Shown: positions 23,989 through 32,649, numbered from the stretch's first letter. The stretch: DNA of 33,799 nt from a virus (IMGVR_UViG_3300041997_000050:1-33799), one strand, 5' to 3'. Notes: generated by a model not told the origin, from the sequence alone. Program-made: numbers and translations.

Positions 23989-24274
23989 GTTTCAGCGCCT
24001 CTATGGTTTGCTCGCGCTTTGCCAGGCCCTGGCGCAGCTGGTCCTGCTGGGTTCGCAGGGCAGCCTGGGCGATGCGCTCGCCGTTCAGAGTGTTTTGCAG
24101 GGTGCTGAGATTGGCGCGTAGCCTGTCAGCTTCATCGCGGGCAATTTTGATGTCCTTCCCCGCCAGTTCGGTGTTCTTCTCGGCCACGGTGATGCGTTGT
24201 TCCTGGCCCCAGATGAGCAGTGCCAGGGCGCCCAGCAGGGCGATGCCGTACAGCGCCTGGCGCAGGGTACTCAT
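23831..24274 (-). CDS. lysB: Inner-membrane spanin subunit (i-spanin, LysB/Rz-like)
   Basis: A 147-residue protein with an N-terminal signal-anchor (MSTLRQALYGIALLGALALL) and a long coiled coil in the periplasm (about residues 30-105, ITVAEKNTELAGKDIKIARD...). The C-terminus contains RERPALTGADAYRQWLSGRG, as in LysB proteins. The start at 24274 overlaps the stop of the preceding small gene. Confidence 0.9.
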   Translation of the reverse strand: MSTLRQALYGIALLGALALLIWGQEQRITVAEKNTELAGKDIKIARDEADRLRANLSTLQNTLNGERIAQAALRTQQDQLRQGLAKREQTIEALKRENEDLRNWADQPLPELARRLRERPALTGADAYRQWLSGRGALHPARDKATQ

Positions 24275-24477
24275 GCGCGGTACCAGCCCAGTTTGTTCAT
24301 GTCGCCGACGTCCATCAGCTCCACCGGACCTCGCACGATGACTACCCGGCAACCAGGTGTCATGTAGGCCAGGGCTTCGCACAGCAGCTCCATATCGGCT
24401 TGCTCGGTATTTTCCGGCACCACCAACAGGTTGCCGTCTTGGACGTCCAGTTTGCGCACCGCCTCCAGATCGATCAT
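24271..24477 (-). CDS. Small conserved lysis-cassette protein, unknown
   Basis: A 68-residue protein (MIDLEAVRKLDVQDGNLLVV...MNKLGWYRA) stitched by 4-bp overlaps between the endolysin and the i-spanin. It is acidic with a beta-alpha-beta look (NLLVVPENTEQADMELLCEA, CRVVIVRG) and has no signal sequence. The stretch VVPENTEQ plus a C-terminal KLGWYR is repeatedly seen in Pseudomonas phage lysis cassettes, but I know no function. Confidence 0.7.
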   Translation of the reverse strand: MIDLEAVRKLDVQDGNLLVVPENTEQADMELLCEALAYMTPGCRVVIVRGPVELMDVGDMNKLGWYRA

Positions 24478-25316
24478 GCCGCCACCGCCTGGCCGCAGCC
24501 GCACTCAGCGTGCCGCTCATAGGCGCGCTGGAGCTTGATGTCGTACAGGTTCCGCTGGTAATCCGGGCCGTTGTAGAGCTTGGCGAATTCGGCCCATTTA
24601 CGGCCTTTCAAGGCCTTGTGCAGCACCGGGTCGGTCTGGATGAAACGCACGAAGGCGGCGAACTGTTGAGACTCGCCTGCACTCATGTCCTCGACCAGCG
24701 CCTGCACGCTGGCATAGCCCAGGCGGTGCCAGTGAAAGCCCATGATCTGGAACGCGCCCCAGGAAGCGGATTCCAGCGCGGCGGTGTCGTCGATCAGGCG
24801 CGCATGGCTCAGGCGCTGATGCTCAGCAGTGCCGCCGGCATAGCCGCCGGACTTCGGATTGACGATGGCCGGATTGGCGGCGGCCAGTTGGTCGGCGTGG
24901 CGCTTGAGTTCGTCGGGGTTGTCGCCTTCGTGGCGCGGCGTGGCGAGCTGGCGGAACATGATGTGCCGTTCGAACAGAATCACCGGCTTGCCGTTCGCCA
25001 AAAAGCCTTTGCCCTTCGATTCAACCTCGTTGACGGCATAGACGCTTGCCAGCGGTACGCCGAGGATCTGTGCGGCCTGTATCAGGTCTTCGTTTCTCAG
25101 CAGAAGCTGACAGTTACCGCCGGCCAGGCTGGCCTGGGTTTTTTCGCCGGCCACGCCATCGGCGACCAAGCCGACTTTCAGCTGATACGCCCGCACAGCG
25201 GTTTCCGTTGAATCGCCATAGTCGCCATCCACCGCCAACCCGGCACCGTGGTCGTTCAGGTTTTTTTGCAGTATGCGCACCGCTTGCGAGCGGTCGCCGT
25301 GGCGAAGCGTCGTCAT
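24474..25316 (-). CDS. Endolysin: peptidoglycan-binding N-acetylmuramidase
   Basis: A 280-residue lysin. Residues about 8-64 form a peptidoglycan-binding domain (SQAVRILQKNLNDHGAGLAV, DGVAGEKTQASL). The rest is the N-acetylmuramidase domain, with the catalytic region YAVNEVESKGKGFL (E97/E99) and VILFERHIMF. The start at 25316 overlaps the holin stop; the upstream in-frame extension has no family look. It replaces the gpK-type lysozyme of P2. No signal peptide is visible, so it needs the holin. Confidence 0.92.
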   Translation of the reverse strand: MTTLRHGDRSQAVRILQKNLNDHGAGLAVDGDYGDSTETAVRAYQLKVGLVADGVAGEKTQASLAGGNCQLLLRNEDLIQAAQILGVPLASVYAVNEVESKGKGFLANGKPVILFERHIMFRQLATPRHEGDNPDELKRHADQLAAANPAIVNPKSGGYAGGTAEHQRLSHARLIDDTAALESASWGAFQIMGFHWHRLGYASVQALVEDMSAGESQQFAAFVRFIQTDPVLHKALKGRKWAEFAKLYNGPDYQRNLYDIKLQRAYERHAECGCGQAVAA

Positions 25317-25636
25317 AGCTGTTCTACCTTGCGAGTGAAGAATTTCTTGGCAGCGGCGCGAGTCCCCTCGACCCCAAGCAAACCGATTACACCACCGAAG
25401 AACGGTGCAGTTGAGGCGGGGATACCGAGCAGCGCCAGGCCATGACTGGCGGCCAGTGCCAGGGCACCGCAAAGGGGGGCCTCGACTGCCATCCGCCGCA
25501 AGGTGCCGCCGCCATACATGATCCGTAGGGCGGCGATGGTCAGAGCCAGGATCCCCGCATAAAGGGCAGGCCAGTTTTGTTCGAGCCAGGCGGCGAGCCA
25601 AGCCCAGGTGTCGGGACGTTCAGGCATGCGCTTCAT
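25313..25636 (-). CDS. Holin, lambda-type, with possible dual start
   Basis: A 107-residue inner-membrane protein with hydrophobic segments at about 16-42 (WPALYAGILALTIAALRIMY) and 52-92 (APLCGALALAASHGLALLGI, GGVIGLLGVEG), ending in a basic tail (AAAKKFFTRKVEQL). It resembles the lambda-family phage holins. The N-terminus MKRMPERPDTW offers two starts (25636 and 25627) separated by K and R, reminiscent of the lambda S antiholin/holin pair. It is followed by the endolysin with a 4-bp overlap. Confidence 0.88.
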   Translation of the reverse strand: MKRMPERPDTWAWLAAWLEQNWPALYAGILALTIAALRIMYGGGTLRRMAVEAPLCGALALAASHGLALLGIPASTAPFFGGVIGLLGVEGTRAAAKKFFTRKVEQL

Positions 25637-25681
25637 TCCGTAATCCAGGGGTGGTGGGTTCGTGGGCTCGTTGCAGGTTGA

Positions 25682-25894
25682 TCAGTCCCATAGGTTCACC
25701 ATCTGCCGCTGTGGCGCGGCCGTCTGGGCTTCGGGCATTTGCACGGCTAGGCCTTGGGGCAGGATCGGCCCGTAGTCCGCCAGGCCGGGGTTGGCTTCGA
25801 GTACCGCTTCGGTCACGCCGGCGGTGCGGCCGTAGTGACGCCAGCACAGGGCGTCAACGGTGTCGTTTTGAAAGGCGCGGACGGTGACGGGCAT
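25682..25894 (-). CDS. X: Tail protein gpX (LysM-like)
   Basis: A 70-residue protein with the gpX pattern VRAFQNDTVDALCWRHYGRT, VLEANPGLADYGPILPQGLA. In P2 it is a small tail protein. Its ATG overlaps the stop of L by one base (TGATG). Confidence 0.93.
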   Translation of the reverse strand: MPVTVRAFQNDTVDALCWRHYGRTAGVTEAVLEANPGLADYGPILPQGLAVQMPEAQTAAPQRQMVNLWD

Positions 25895-26355
25895 CAGATC
25901 AGCTCCACGGTGGTGCGGTTGATGCCGAGGAAGTCACGTACAGCCCAGCGCAAGTCCCGGCGGTAGTCGTCAATGTTCGGCGTGAGATCTTCGGCGTTCT
26001 GGTTGCCGCTGTTGGTGCTGTCGTAGGAGCGGTAGCGCTCACACACTTCGGCGCCGGTTGCGGCTTCGATGGCGCGGCGGTAGAGGTGCACCAGGACAGA
26101 TACGTCGTTGATTTTTTCGCCGGGAACGTCTGCCAGTTCGGCATGGCCTGCGGCCTGCTGGATGGCGCGCCATCCGCTCAGCTCGCGGTTGACGCTGATG
26201 GCGGCGGCTACGGCGGCGGTTTCCAAACGTGGCGCGGTGACGCTGGCATCGATCCGCAGGGTGGCTCGCAGCTCGTCGAGATCAATCGAGGGCCAGAAGG
26301 CGTCGGTGTTGATATGGCCGCTGGCGACGGGGCCGCTGGCTACAAATCCGCTCAT
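25894..26355 (-). CDS. L: Head completion protein gpL
   Basis: A 153-residue head completion/stabilisation protein (WPSIDLDELRATLRIDASVT; HLYRRAIEAATGAEVCERYR; CERYRSYDSTNSGNQNAEDL). Strong gpL pattern. A 104-bp gap upstream separates it from M; the gap holds G+C-rich inverted repeats and an ATTTTT run but no gene. No good ribosome site is seen. Confidence 0.93.
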   Translation of the reverse strand: MSGFVASGPVASGHINTDAFWPSIDLDELRATLRIDASVTAPRLETAAVAAAISVNRELSGWRAIQQAAGHAELADVPGEKINDVSVLVHLYRRAIEAATGAEVCERYRSYDSTNSGNQNAEDLTPNIDDYRRDLRWAVRDFLGINRTTVELI

Positions 26356-26459
26356 GGAACAGCACTCAAAAATAAGTCGCCGGTGGTCGGGGCTTCACGT
26401 TCAGGAGGAGCGGCCTGGCCGATCCGCCCCGAGCCGGCGGGGTGCGTGGGGACGCTCGG

Positions 26460-27158
26460 TTAGCCGGCAGGGCCGGCAAGTTTGTTGAGCAGGCGTTCGG
26501 CCCGCTCCAGATCTTTCTTGCCACCGCAGGCGTCGTGCAGAGCGATGGCTTTTTTCAGCAGATCTACACCGGCCTGGAGCTGGCCGGGTTGGCCCGGGGT
26601 TTCTTCGGTGATGCCTTCCAGCGTGGCGCGGCCCATGGCGAGAAACAGCTTGGCGCGGGCCTGGTCGGGCATGTCTTCGGCGTCGGTGAGTTCGGCGGTG
26701 CGGTGCAGGATTGCCAGGTCGAACGGTTCGCCAACCTTCTGAGCCTTGAAGGCTGCCGTCGCGACTTCCTCGGCGACCAGGCAGCCCAAGGTGCGGGCGA
26801 AGCGGTCGGGCATGACCATCTTGTGTTCCAGCACGTAGGTCGCGATGTCGAGGCCACCGGTGAAGTCGCCGGCATCGAAGCGCCAGACCATGACGGTGGT
26901 CAGTACCTCGTCCTGCGCGCCCTGGCCGCCTTCCAGCACACCTTGCACATAGGATTCATAACTCGGCAGCAACTGGCGCTTGAGTTCGGCCTTGCCTTGG
27001 TTGGACTGGACCTGTTTCAGGCGCAGGCGGTCTTGCAGCAGTTGGTTGAGCTGGTGTTCGTAGGCTGTAGCGCCGGCCATGGTTTGGGTGGGTTCGGTCG
27101 CTGCCGCCTCAATGGCGGCAGTGACACGTTCAAAGTGGCGGCGGCAGGGGTTGGTCAT
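26460..27158 (-). CDS. M: Terminase small subunit (endonuclease) gpM
   Basis: A 232-residue P2 gpM homologue: N-terminal MTNPCRRHFERV, central VLTTVMVWRFDAGDFTGGLD and the helical C-terminal part (AKLFLAMGRATLEGITEETP). In P2, gpM makes the cos cut with gpP. GAGG precedes the ATG. Confidence 0.94.
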   Translation of the reverse strand: MTNPCRRHFERVTAAIEAAATEPTQTMAGATAYEHQLNQLLQDRLRLKQVQSNQGKAELKRQLLPSYESYVQGVLEGGQGAQDEVLTTVMVWRFDAGDFTGGLDIATYVLEHKMVMPDRFARTLGCLVAEEVATAAFKAQKVGEPFDLAILHRTAELTDAEDMPDQARAKLFLAMGRATLEGITEETPGQPGQLQAGVDLLKKAIALHDACGGKKDLERAERLLNKLAGPAG

Positions 27159-27168
27159 GATGGCCGCC

Positions 27169-28176
27169 TCAGTTCAGGGTGATGTTTTCGGCCATGGCCG
27201 CGCAGCCCAGGTCTTCGATGACGTAGCTTTCGTTCACCGATTCGTAGTTCTCGATGCGGTCGCGCTTGGCGTTGTCCACAACGGTGCGGCGGCGGGTACC
27301 TTCCTGCCAGTACAGCGACAGGTTATCCAGCCGGGTCACCAGCAGGCCGTTGGCCGGGAAGTGCGGCACGCGTACCGCTGGCAGGTTGCCGAGCCGTTTT
27401 TGACTGGTGACGATGTCGGCCGCCAGCATTTCGGTAGGCGCCTGGACCTTGTTGATGATCGGGAAGTACTTGTCGGCCAGCAGTTGGCGACCGCAGATGA
27501 CTACCAGTTCGGTGTCCTCCTGATACCAAGGCTCGATGAACTCGTTGACCATGCTGACGACCAGGGCGTCGATGTTTTCGAAATCCTTGCCGGCGCCGAT
27601 TTCGATTTTGCCGCTACCGTCCACCACCTCATCCAGAACCCGGGCAGGGTTCTCCAGGCGCATTTTCTGAAGCCAGCCGATGTTGACGTCCTGCAACAAC
27701 GGGTTGGTGACCGGGTTGGATGTCGCGGCACGGCTGATGCCGTTCCAGCCAATCATGATCCTGTTGAGGGCCTGGGCTTTGATGATGGCGTCGCGGATGC
27801 GTGCTTGGAAGTCCTTGAACTTGGCCCACTGGTCCAGCTTTTGATAGCGCAGGCCGGTGTCGAAGTTAGTTTGGGTGCAGGTGTACCCACGGTCGTCCAG
27901 GCCGCTCGGGTCACGGGGCTCGCGGTCTTTGACGGTGGTGTCGGGGGTGCTGGCAATGGTGCCGTCGATGCCGATGCCAATTTTTTCACCCGATTGTTCC
28001 TGTACGCCATAGACGTTGATGGCGCTGAGGAAGGTGCTGGATTCCTGAATACGGGTTTCCAAGGTCTGGGCGACACTTGGGTCGGCGGTGAATTTGGTGG
28101 TGACGTCAGTCACCCCATGCAATTGCGCCAGTTGTTGCAGGTAGGCGTTGAACAGTACTCGGGTGTCGTTACGCAT
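27169..28176 (-). CDS. N: Major capsid protein precursor gpN
   Basis: A 335-residue HK97-fold capsid protein of the P2 type (MRNDTRVLFNAYLQQLAQLH; VQEQSGEKIGIGIDGTIAST; MIGWNGISRAATSNPVTNPL; DNLSLYWQEGTRRRTVVDNA). AAGGA lies 8 bp before the ATG. In P2 the N-terminus is trimmed by the protease domain of gpO. Confidence 0.97.
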   Translation of the reverse strand: MRNDTRVLFNAYLQQLAQLHGVTDVTTKFTADPSVAQTLETRIQESSTFLSAINVYGVQEQSGEKIGIGIDGTIASTPDTTVKDREPRDPSGLDDRGYTCTQTNFDTGLRYQKLDQWAKFKDFQARIRDAIIKAQALNRIMIGWNGISRAATSNPVTNPLLQDVNIGWLQKMRLENPARVLDEVVDGSGKIEIGAGKDFENIDALVVSMVNEFIEPWYQEDTELVVICGRQLLADKYFPIINKVQAPTEMLAADIVTSQKRLGNLPAVRVPHFPANGLLVTRLDNLSLYWQEGTRRRTVVDNAKRDRIENYESVNESYVIEDLGCAAMAENITLN

Positions 28177-28220
28177 GTTGATCGTCCTTCATGATTCGGG
28201 GGCTGTGGTTGGGCTGACTG

Positions 28221-29051
28221 TCAGCAGTCGGTCACGACCAGGTCATTGCCGCCGGTTACAGGCGGACGTGGTTTCTGACTGTGGTCCTGGGTGGTGGAGA
28301 GCATGGTTTTCAGCTCTTTTAGTTCCGTGCTGACCTGGTCGAGCCGGGTTTTCAGCCCCGCCGAAAATTGCTTTTCAGCAGCCAGTTGGTCGGGCAGATC
28401 CTTAACGTGTTCGGCGATGGCTTCGACCGCTTCGCCAATCTGGGCAAACTCGGTGTCGTCCTTGGCCTGTTTGCCGGTCAGCAGCGCTTGCACCTTGCTG
28501 AACAGCTGGGCGCCGATGCTTGGCTTCTCTTCGATTTCCTCGAACTTCAACTCGGTTTCCAGCGCCTCGGTAAACATTGAGGTCGCCGAGTAGTGGCGGT
28601 CCTTGAACGGACTGGCGTCGGGTTTTTGGGCCGAGAACGCCAGGACGTCGGTGCCCAAGCTGGCAGGCGAGTCCGTCACGGCCAGGCCGACGATGTAGGC
28701 CTCGCCGGTATCGGCAAAGCTGTCGTCGATTTCGATGGAGGTGTAAATCTTCTGTTTCGCCTTGTTCATGGCGATCAGCTCGGGGGTGGGCTCAACCTGG
28801 GCGAACAGGGCCAGTTTTTTCTGGCCGTTGATGTCCACCTCTTCGGTTTTCACTGCCAGCACGTCGCCATAGGCCTTGAACGGGCTGTCGGGCAGCAGGC
28901 TGCGGAAATGTTCCAGCCAGATACGGGCGCCGTAGGTGGACGGGTTGAAGTTCTTGGCGGCCTGTTCCAGCCAGCTGCGTTTGATGGTGCGTTTGTCCGA
29001 AGTAGCGCCCTCGACGGCGACGCGGAACCAGTTGCTGCGAAACTTCTTCAT
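28221..29051 (-). CDS. O: Capsid scaffold and maturation protease gpO
   Basis: A 276-residue protein starting MKKFRSNWFRVAVEGATSDK. D19, H48 (WLEHFRS) and S105 (YTSIEID) occupy the places of the D19/H48/S107 serine-protease triad reported for P2 gpO. The C-terminal third is a coiled-coil scaffold (QFSAGLKTRLDQVSTELKEL). The start at 29051 has GAGGA upstream; a longer frame has no family look. First gene of the O-S unit. Confidence 0.95.
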   Translation of the reverse strand: MKKFRSNWFRVAVEGATSDKRTIKRSWLEQAAKNFNPSTYGARIWLEHFRSLLPDSPFKAYGDVLAVKTEEVDINGQKKLALFAQVEPTPELIAMNKAKQKIYTSIEIDDSFADTGEAYIVGLAVTDSPASLGTDVLAFSAQKPDASPFKDRHYSATSMFTEALETELKFEEIEEKPSIGAQLFSKVQALLTGKQAKDDTEFAQIGEAVEAIAEHVKDLPDQLAAEKQFSAGLKTRLDQVSTELKELKTMLSTTQDHSQKPRPPVTGGNDLVVTDC

Positions 29052-29152
29052 GCCGGGAATCCTCAGTGCGTGGGGCGCCTGCTGGGTTGAGCAGTGCGTT
29101 GCAATGAGGGGCATGGTCGTCACGGGCGCGAGCGGCGGCAACGAGACGGGAC

Positions 29153-29171
29153 TGTAGACGGGGAGAGTACA
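29153..29171. promoter_or_regulatory. Putative Ogr-type activator site between O and P
   Basis: TGTA (29153-29156), 11 bp, TACA (29168-29171). It lies in the intergenic region from which O-S and P-Q diverge. Transcribed strand for O: TGTACTCTCCCCGTCTACA. If centred at about -55 it would start O-unit transcripts near 29107. One site might serve both directions, or P-Q may use another promoter. Confidence 0.6.
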
Positions 29172-29218
29172 AGGGGCGGCGCTATTGAGTCGTCGCCATG
29201 GGCGGCAGCATCTCGGCC

Positions 29219-30979
29219 ATGACGACGACCACCCTGCTGCCTATCGATCCGCGACGCCAATCCAAGTTCCTGTATTGGATGGGTTGGCGCATCTGCGAGA
29301 TTGCCGAGGCTACGGGCGAAAAAGAAAAAACGCTACACAGCTGGAAGGCCCGCGACGAGTGGGACCGGGCCGACAACGTGGAGCGCATCGGCGGCGCCCT
29401 GGAAGCGCGTTTGGTGCAGTTGATCCTCAAGGACAACAAGACCGGCGGCGATTTCAAGGAGATCGATCTGCTGCATCGGCAGCTTGAGCGCCAGGCCCGC
29501 ATTCAGCGTTTCCAGGGCGGCGGCACCGAAACCGACCTCAACCCGAACCTCGCCAAGCGCAACGAGGGGCCGAAGAAAAAGACCCCGAAAAACGACATCA
29601 GCGAAGACCAGATCGAGCTGCTGCGCGAGGCGTTCATCGACGGCTGTTTCGACTACCAAAAAGACTGGTACCGAGCCGGCAACCAGCGCACCCGCGTCAT
29701 TCTCAAGAGTCGGCAGATCGGCGCCACGTACTATTTCGCCCGCGAGGCGTTTATCGACGCCCTGGACACCGGTCGCAACCAGATTTTCCTGTCGGCTTCG
29801 AAGAACCAGGCCTACCTGTTCCGTGGCTACATCCAGGCCTTCGCTCGGGAGGTGATCGGCGTTGAGTTGACCGGCGACCCGATTGTGATGCCCAACGGCG
29901 CCGAGCTGTTTTTCCTCGGGACCAACGCCCGCACCGCCCAGGGCTATCACGGCAATTTCTACTTCGACGAATTCTTCTGGACGTTCAAGTTCGAGGAGTT
30001 GAACAAGGTCGCCTCGGGCATGGCGATGCACAAGAAGTGGCGAAAAACCTATTTCTCCACGCCGTCGAGCATGGCTCACGAGGCGTACACCTTCTGGACG
30101 GGGGAGCGATTCAACAAGGGCAAGCCGGCCGCGCAGCACACCAAAGTGGACGTGTCCCACGGCGCGCTCCAGCAGGGCAGGTTCTGCGAGGATCGGCTAT
30201 GGCGCCAGATCGTCACGATCCTCGACGCCGAGCGGGGCGGGTGCGATCTGTTCGACATCGAAGAGCTGCGCCGTGAGTACAGCCCGGAGGCCTTCGCCAA
30301 CCTGCTCATGTGCGAATTCGTCGATGACGGCGCGAGCATCTTCCCGCTGTCGGTTTTGCAGCCTTGCATGGTCGATAGCTGGGTGGAGTGGGCCGAGGAC
30401 TACAAACCTTTCGCCATGCGCCCGTTCGGCGACCGCCAGGTATGGGTCGGCTATGACCCGGCCGAGACGGGCGATTGTTCCGGCCTGGTGGTGGTCGCGC
30501 CGCCCCTGGTGCCCGGCGGCAAGTTCCGCGTGCTAGAGCGCCATCAGTTTCGCGGCATGGACTTCGCCGCCCAGGCCGCCGCCATCAAGGGCGTGTGCGA
30601 CCGCTACTGGGTCACCTACATCGGTATCGATGTCACCGGCCTGGGCAGCGGCGTGGCCCAGCTGGTGCGCCAGTTCTTCCCGGCCGTGACCACCTTCAGC
30701 TACTCGCCCGAGGTGAAAACCCGCCTGGTGCTGAAGGCCTACGACGTGATCCACAAGGGCCGGCTGGAGTTCGACGCCGGCTGGACCGACATGGCCCAGT
30801 CGCTCATGGCGATTCGCAAAACCATCACCGCAGGCGGTCGCCAGTTCACCTACACCGCCGGCCGCAACGACAACACCGGCCATGCCGACCTGGCCTGGGC
30901 GCTCTTCCACGCATTGCAGAACGAACCGCTCGAAGGGCAGACCGCTGCCAATACCGGGCGAATGGAGATTTTCACATGA
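29219..30979 (+). CDS. P: Terminase large subunit (ATPase) gpP
   Basis: A 586-residue packaging motor. The N-terminal helix-turn-helix (KFLYWMGWRICEIAEATGEK) binds cos. Walker A is ILKSRQIGAT (about 161-170), Walker B FYFDEFF (about 247-253). The nuclease-like C-terminal domain begins at VWVGYDPAETGDCSG, with IGIDVTGLGSG and GHADLAWALFHAL. An in-frame ATG at 29198 would add 7 residues. Divergent from O; overlaps Q by 4 bp. Confidence 0.95.
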   Translation: MTTTTLLPIDPRRQSKFLYWMGWRICEIAEATGEKEKTLHSWKARDEWDRADNVERIGGALEARLVQLILKDNKTGGDFKEIDLLHRQLERQARIQRFQGGGTETDLNPNLAKRNEGPKKKTPKNDISEDQIELLREAFIDGCFDYQKDWYRAGNQRTRVILKSRQIGATYYFAREAFIDALDTGRNQIFLSASKNQAYLFRGYIQAFAREVIGVELTGDPIVMPNGAELFFLGTNARTAQGYHGNFYFDEFFWTFKFEELNKVASGMAMHKKWRKTYFSTPSSMAHEAYTFWTGERFNKGKPAAQHTKVDVSHGALQQGRFCEDRLWRQIVTILDAERGGCDLFDIEELRREYSPEAFANLLMCEFVDDGASIFPLSVLQPCMVDSWVEWAEDYKPFAMRPFGDRQVWVGYDPAETGDCSGLVVVAPPLVPGGKFRVLERHQFRGMDFAAQAAAIKGVCDRYWVTYIGIDVTGLGSGVAQLVRQFFPAVTTFSYSPEVKTRLVLKAYDVIHKGRLEFDAGWTDMAQSLMAIRKTITAGGRQFTYTAGRNDNTGHADLAWALFHALQNEPLEGQTAANTGRMEIFT

Positions 30980-32001
30980 CCGAACAACTTGCCAGCCAAG
31001 AGCTACTGCCGGCCACCCTCGACGCCGCCAGCGCGGGGACCCAGGTGTTCAGCTTCGGTGACCCGACGCCGGTGCTGGGTGGTCGGGAGGTGTTCGACTA
31101 CCTGGAGTGCTGGTTCAACGGGCGGTGGTATGAGCCGCCGTTGTCGCTTAACGGCCTGGCCCGGTCAGTGGGCGCGAGCGTGCATTTGCATTCAGGATTG
31201 ATGTTCAAGCGCAACCTGTTGAGCAAGACTTTTATCCCGCATCCGATGTTGTCCCGGGCGGCTTTTGAACAGTTCGCCCTGGATTTTCTGTGCCTGGGCA
31301 ATGGCTATCTGGAAAAGCGCCGTTCGGTGCTGGGCAACACCAGGCAACTGGTGCCGTCGTTGGCGAAGTACATGCGGGTTGGGCCGGAGGGGCAGTTCTA
31401 CCAGGTGCAGGGCTGGAAGAACGAGCACGCGTTTGAGCCGGGGAGCATTTTTCATCTGCGCGAAGCGGATTTGCACCAGGAGATTTATGGGCTACCGGAG
31501 TGGATCAGTGCGTTGCAATCGGCGTTATTGAATGAGTCGGCTACATTGTTCCGGCGCAAGTATTACGAGAACGGTAGTCATGCTGGTTTCATCCTGTACA
31601 TGACCGACGCGGCGCAGACTGAGGCGGATATCGACGATTTGCGTAAAGCGCTAAAGGAGTCGAAAGGTCCGGGGAATTTTCGGAATTTGTTTGTCTATTC
31701 TCCAAATGGCAAGAAGGACGGGATTCAGCTGATTCCCGTTAGCGAGGTGGCGGCGAAGGATGAATTCAATTCGATCAAGAATCAGACTCGTGATGACGTG
31801 CTGGCGAGCCTGCGCATTCCACCGCAGTTGATGGGCATTGTGCCGCAGAACGCGGGTGGGTTTGGGTCGATCAGGGAGGCGGCGCAGATCTACGCGGCCA
31901 ACGAGCTGGAGCCCATCCAGACGCGGATGACGCAACTGAATGAGTGGCTCGGGGAACAGGTGGTTCGTTTCGAACCCTACGATCTCGGAGCAGGCTTATA
32001 G
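30976..32001 (+). CDS. Q: Portal protein gpQ
   Basis: A 341-residue portal (vertex) protein of the P2 type: EVFDYLECWFNGRWYEPPLS, FALDFLCLGNGYLEKRRSVL, HLREADLHQEIYGLPEWISA, DVLASLRIPPQLMGIVPQNA. The start at 30976 overlaps the P stop (ATGA). It is the last phage-core gene before the accessory right end. Confidence 0.96.
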   Translation: MTEQLASQELLPATLDAASAGTQVFSFGDPTPVLGGREVFDYLECWFNGRWYEPPLSLNGLARSVGASVHLHSGLMFKRNLLSKTFIPHPMLSRAAFEQFALDFLCLGNGYLEKRRSVLGNTRQLVPSLAKYMRVGPEGQFYQVQGWKNEHAFEPGSIFHLREADLHQEIYGLPEWISALQSALLNESATLFRRKYYENGSHAGFILYMTDAAQTEADIDDLRKALKESKGPGNFRNLFVYSPNGKKDGIQLIPVSEVAAKDEFNSIKNQTRDDVLASLRIPPQLMGIVPQNAGGFGSIREAAQIYAANELEPIQTRMTQLNEWLGEQVVRFEPYDLGAGL

Positions 32002-32012
32002 TGCTACTCTCG

Positions 32013-32585
32013 TCATGCAAGTGAAAGAAATGAGTTATAGGCTGCTTTCATTCCCCAGATGAACATTCCATAGGACCCCAGTCCAACCAGAATTGCGGAT
32101 AGGTTAAGTATAAATCCGGCTAACTGCTTTCTTGGAGAGTCGTCCGCATAAAACCATTGACTGAGGTATGTTATTCCCGCTGTGACGCTAATTAAAAACA
32201 CACCTGTTACGAATAAGGTCAGCGTCTCCGCGAAGAGTGGAATACTTGGTTTGTTGGATTCAGTAAGCTTGCCAATAAAGGCTAATATTGCGACGGATGC
32301 GCCACCGTTCATAAGAAATGACGTCTTGACCGCGTTCTGCCCAGACTGTATGACAGATCTGAACATTTCGAGATCCGATGCATGGCTGCTCTTGTGCGCC
32401 TCCACTAATATTTGCAGTTGTGCTTTCAACCTTTCTAGGTGGTCGGGTGGTAGGTCCTGTGGTGGGTTTTCAGAGGCGTTCTGTAGATAATTGATGAGTT
32501 TTGAACATTCTATGTGAGTTTCACCATTCTTTTGTAGTTTCTCAATCACATCCTTAAGTTCTATTGCTAAGTCTACTTTGTTCAT
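32013..32585 (-). CDS. Accessory membrane protein with three predicted helices, unknown
   Basis: A 190-residue protein. Residues 1-85 are a soluble, helical, coiled-coil-like domain (LAIELKDVIEKLQKNGE, LERLKAQLQILVEAHKSSHA). Three hydrophobic segments follow at about 89-107, 118-142 and 155-178. It is AT-rich, converges with Q and has no obvious ribosome site. I do not recognise the family. The layout (cytosolic sensor plus small membrane domain) is common in phage exclusion and abortive-infection effectors, but that is inference. In P2, the adjacent locus holds the immunity genes tin and old. Confidence 0.7.
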   Translation of the reverse strand: MNKVDLAIELKDVIEKLQKNGETHIECSKLINYLQNASENPPQDLPPDHLERLKAQLQILVEAHKSSHASDLEMFRSVIQSGQNAVKTSFLMNGGASVAILAFIGKLTESNKPSIPLFAETLTLFVTGVFLISVTAGITYLSQWFYADDSPRKQLAGFILNLSAILVGLGSYGMFIWGMKAAYNSFLSLA

Positions 32586-32649
32586 GTGATGCCCGTTGTT
32601 TTGTTGTTGTATATCAAGATGTTGGCGTTTTATTTAGTTTGGCACGAGA

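Noticed and set aside
25620-25691. 23-codon frame between X and the holin (MGLINLQRAHEPTTPGLRNE...)
   Set aside because: It starts inside X and ends inside the holin start. A weak GGTGA precedes it, but the composition and low complexity give no support as a gene.
26356-26459. Possible terminator between M and L
   Set aside because: A G+C-rich stem (CCCCG...CGGGG) and an ATTTTT run exist on the minus strand but are about 60 bp apart, so they do not form a standard terminator; stopping here would also cut the late operon.
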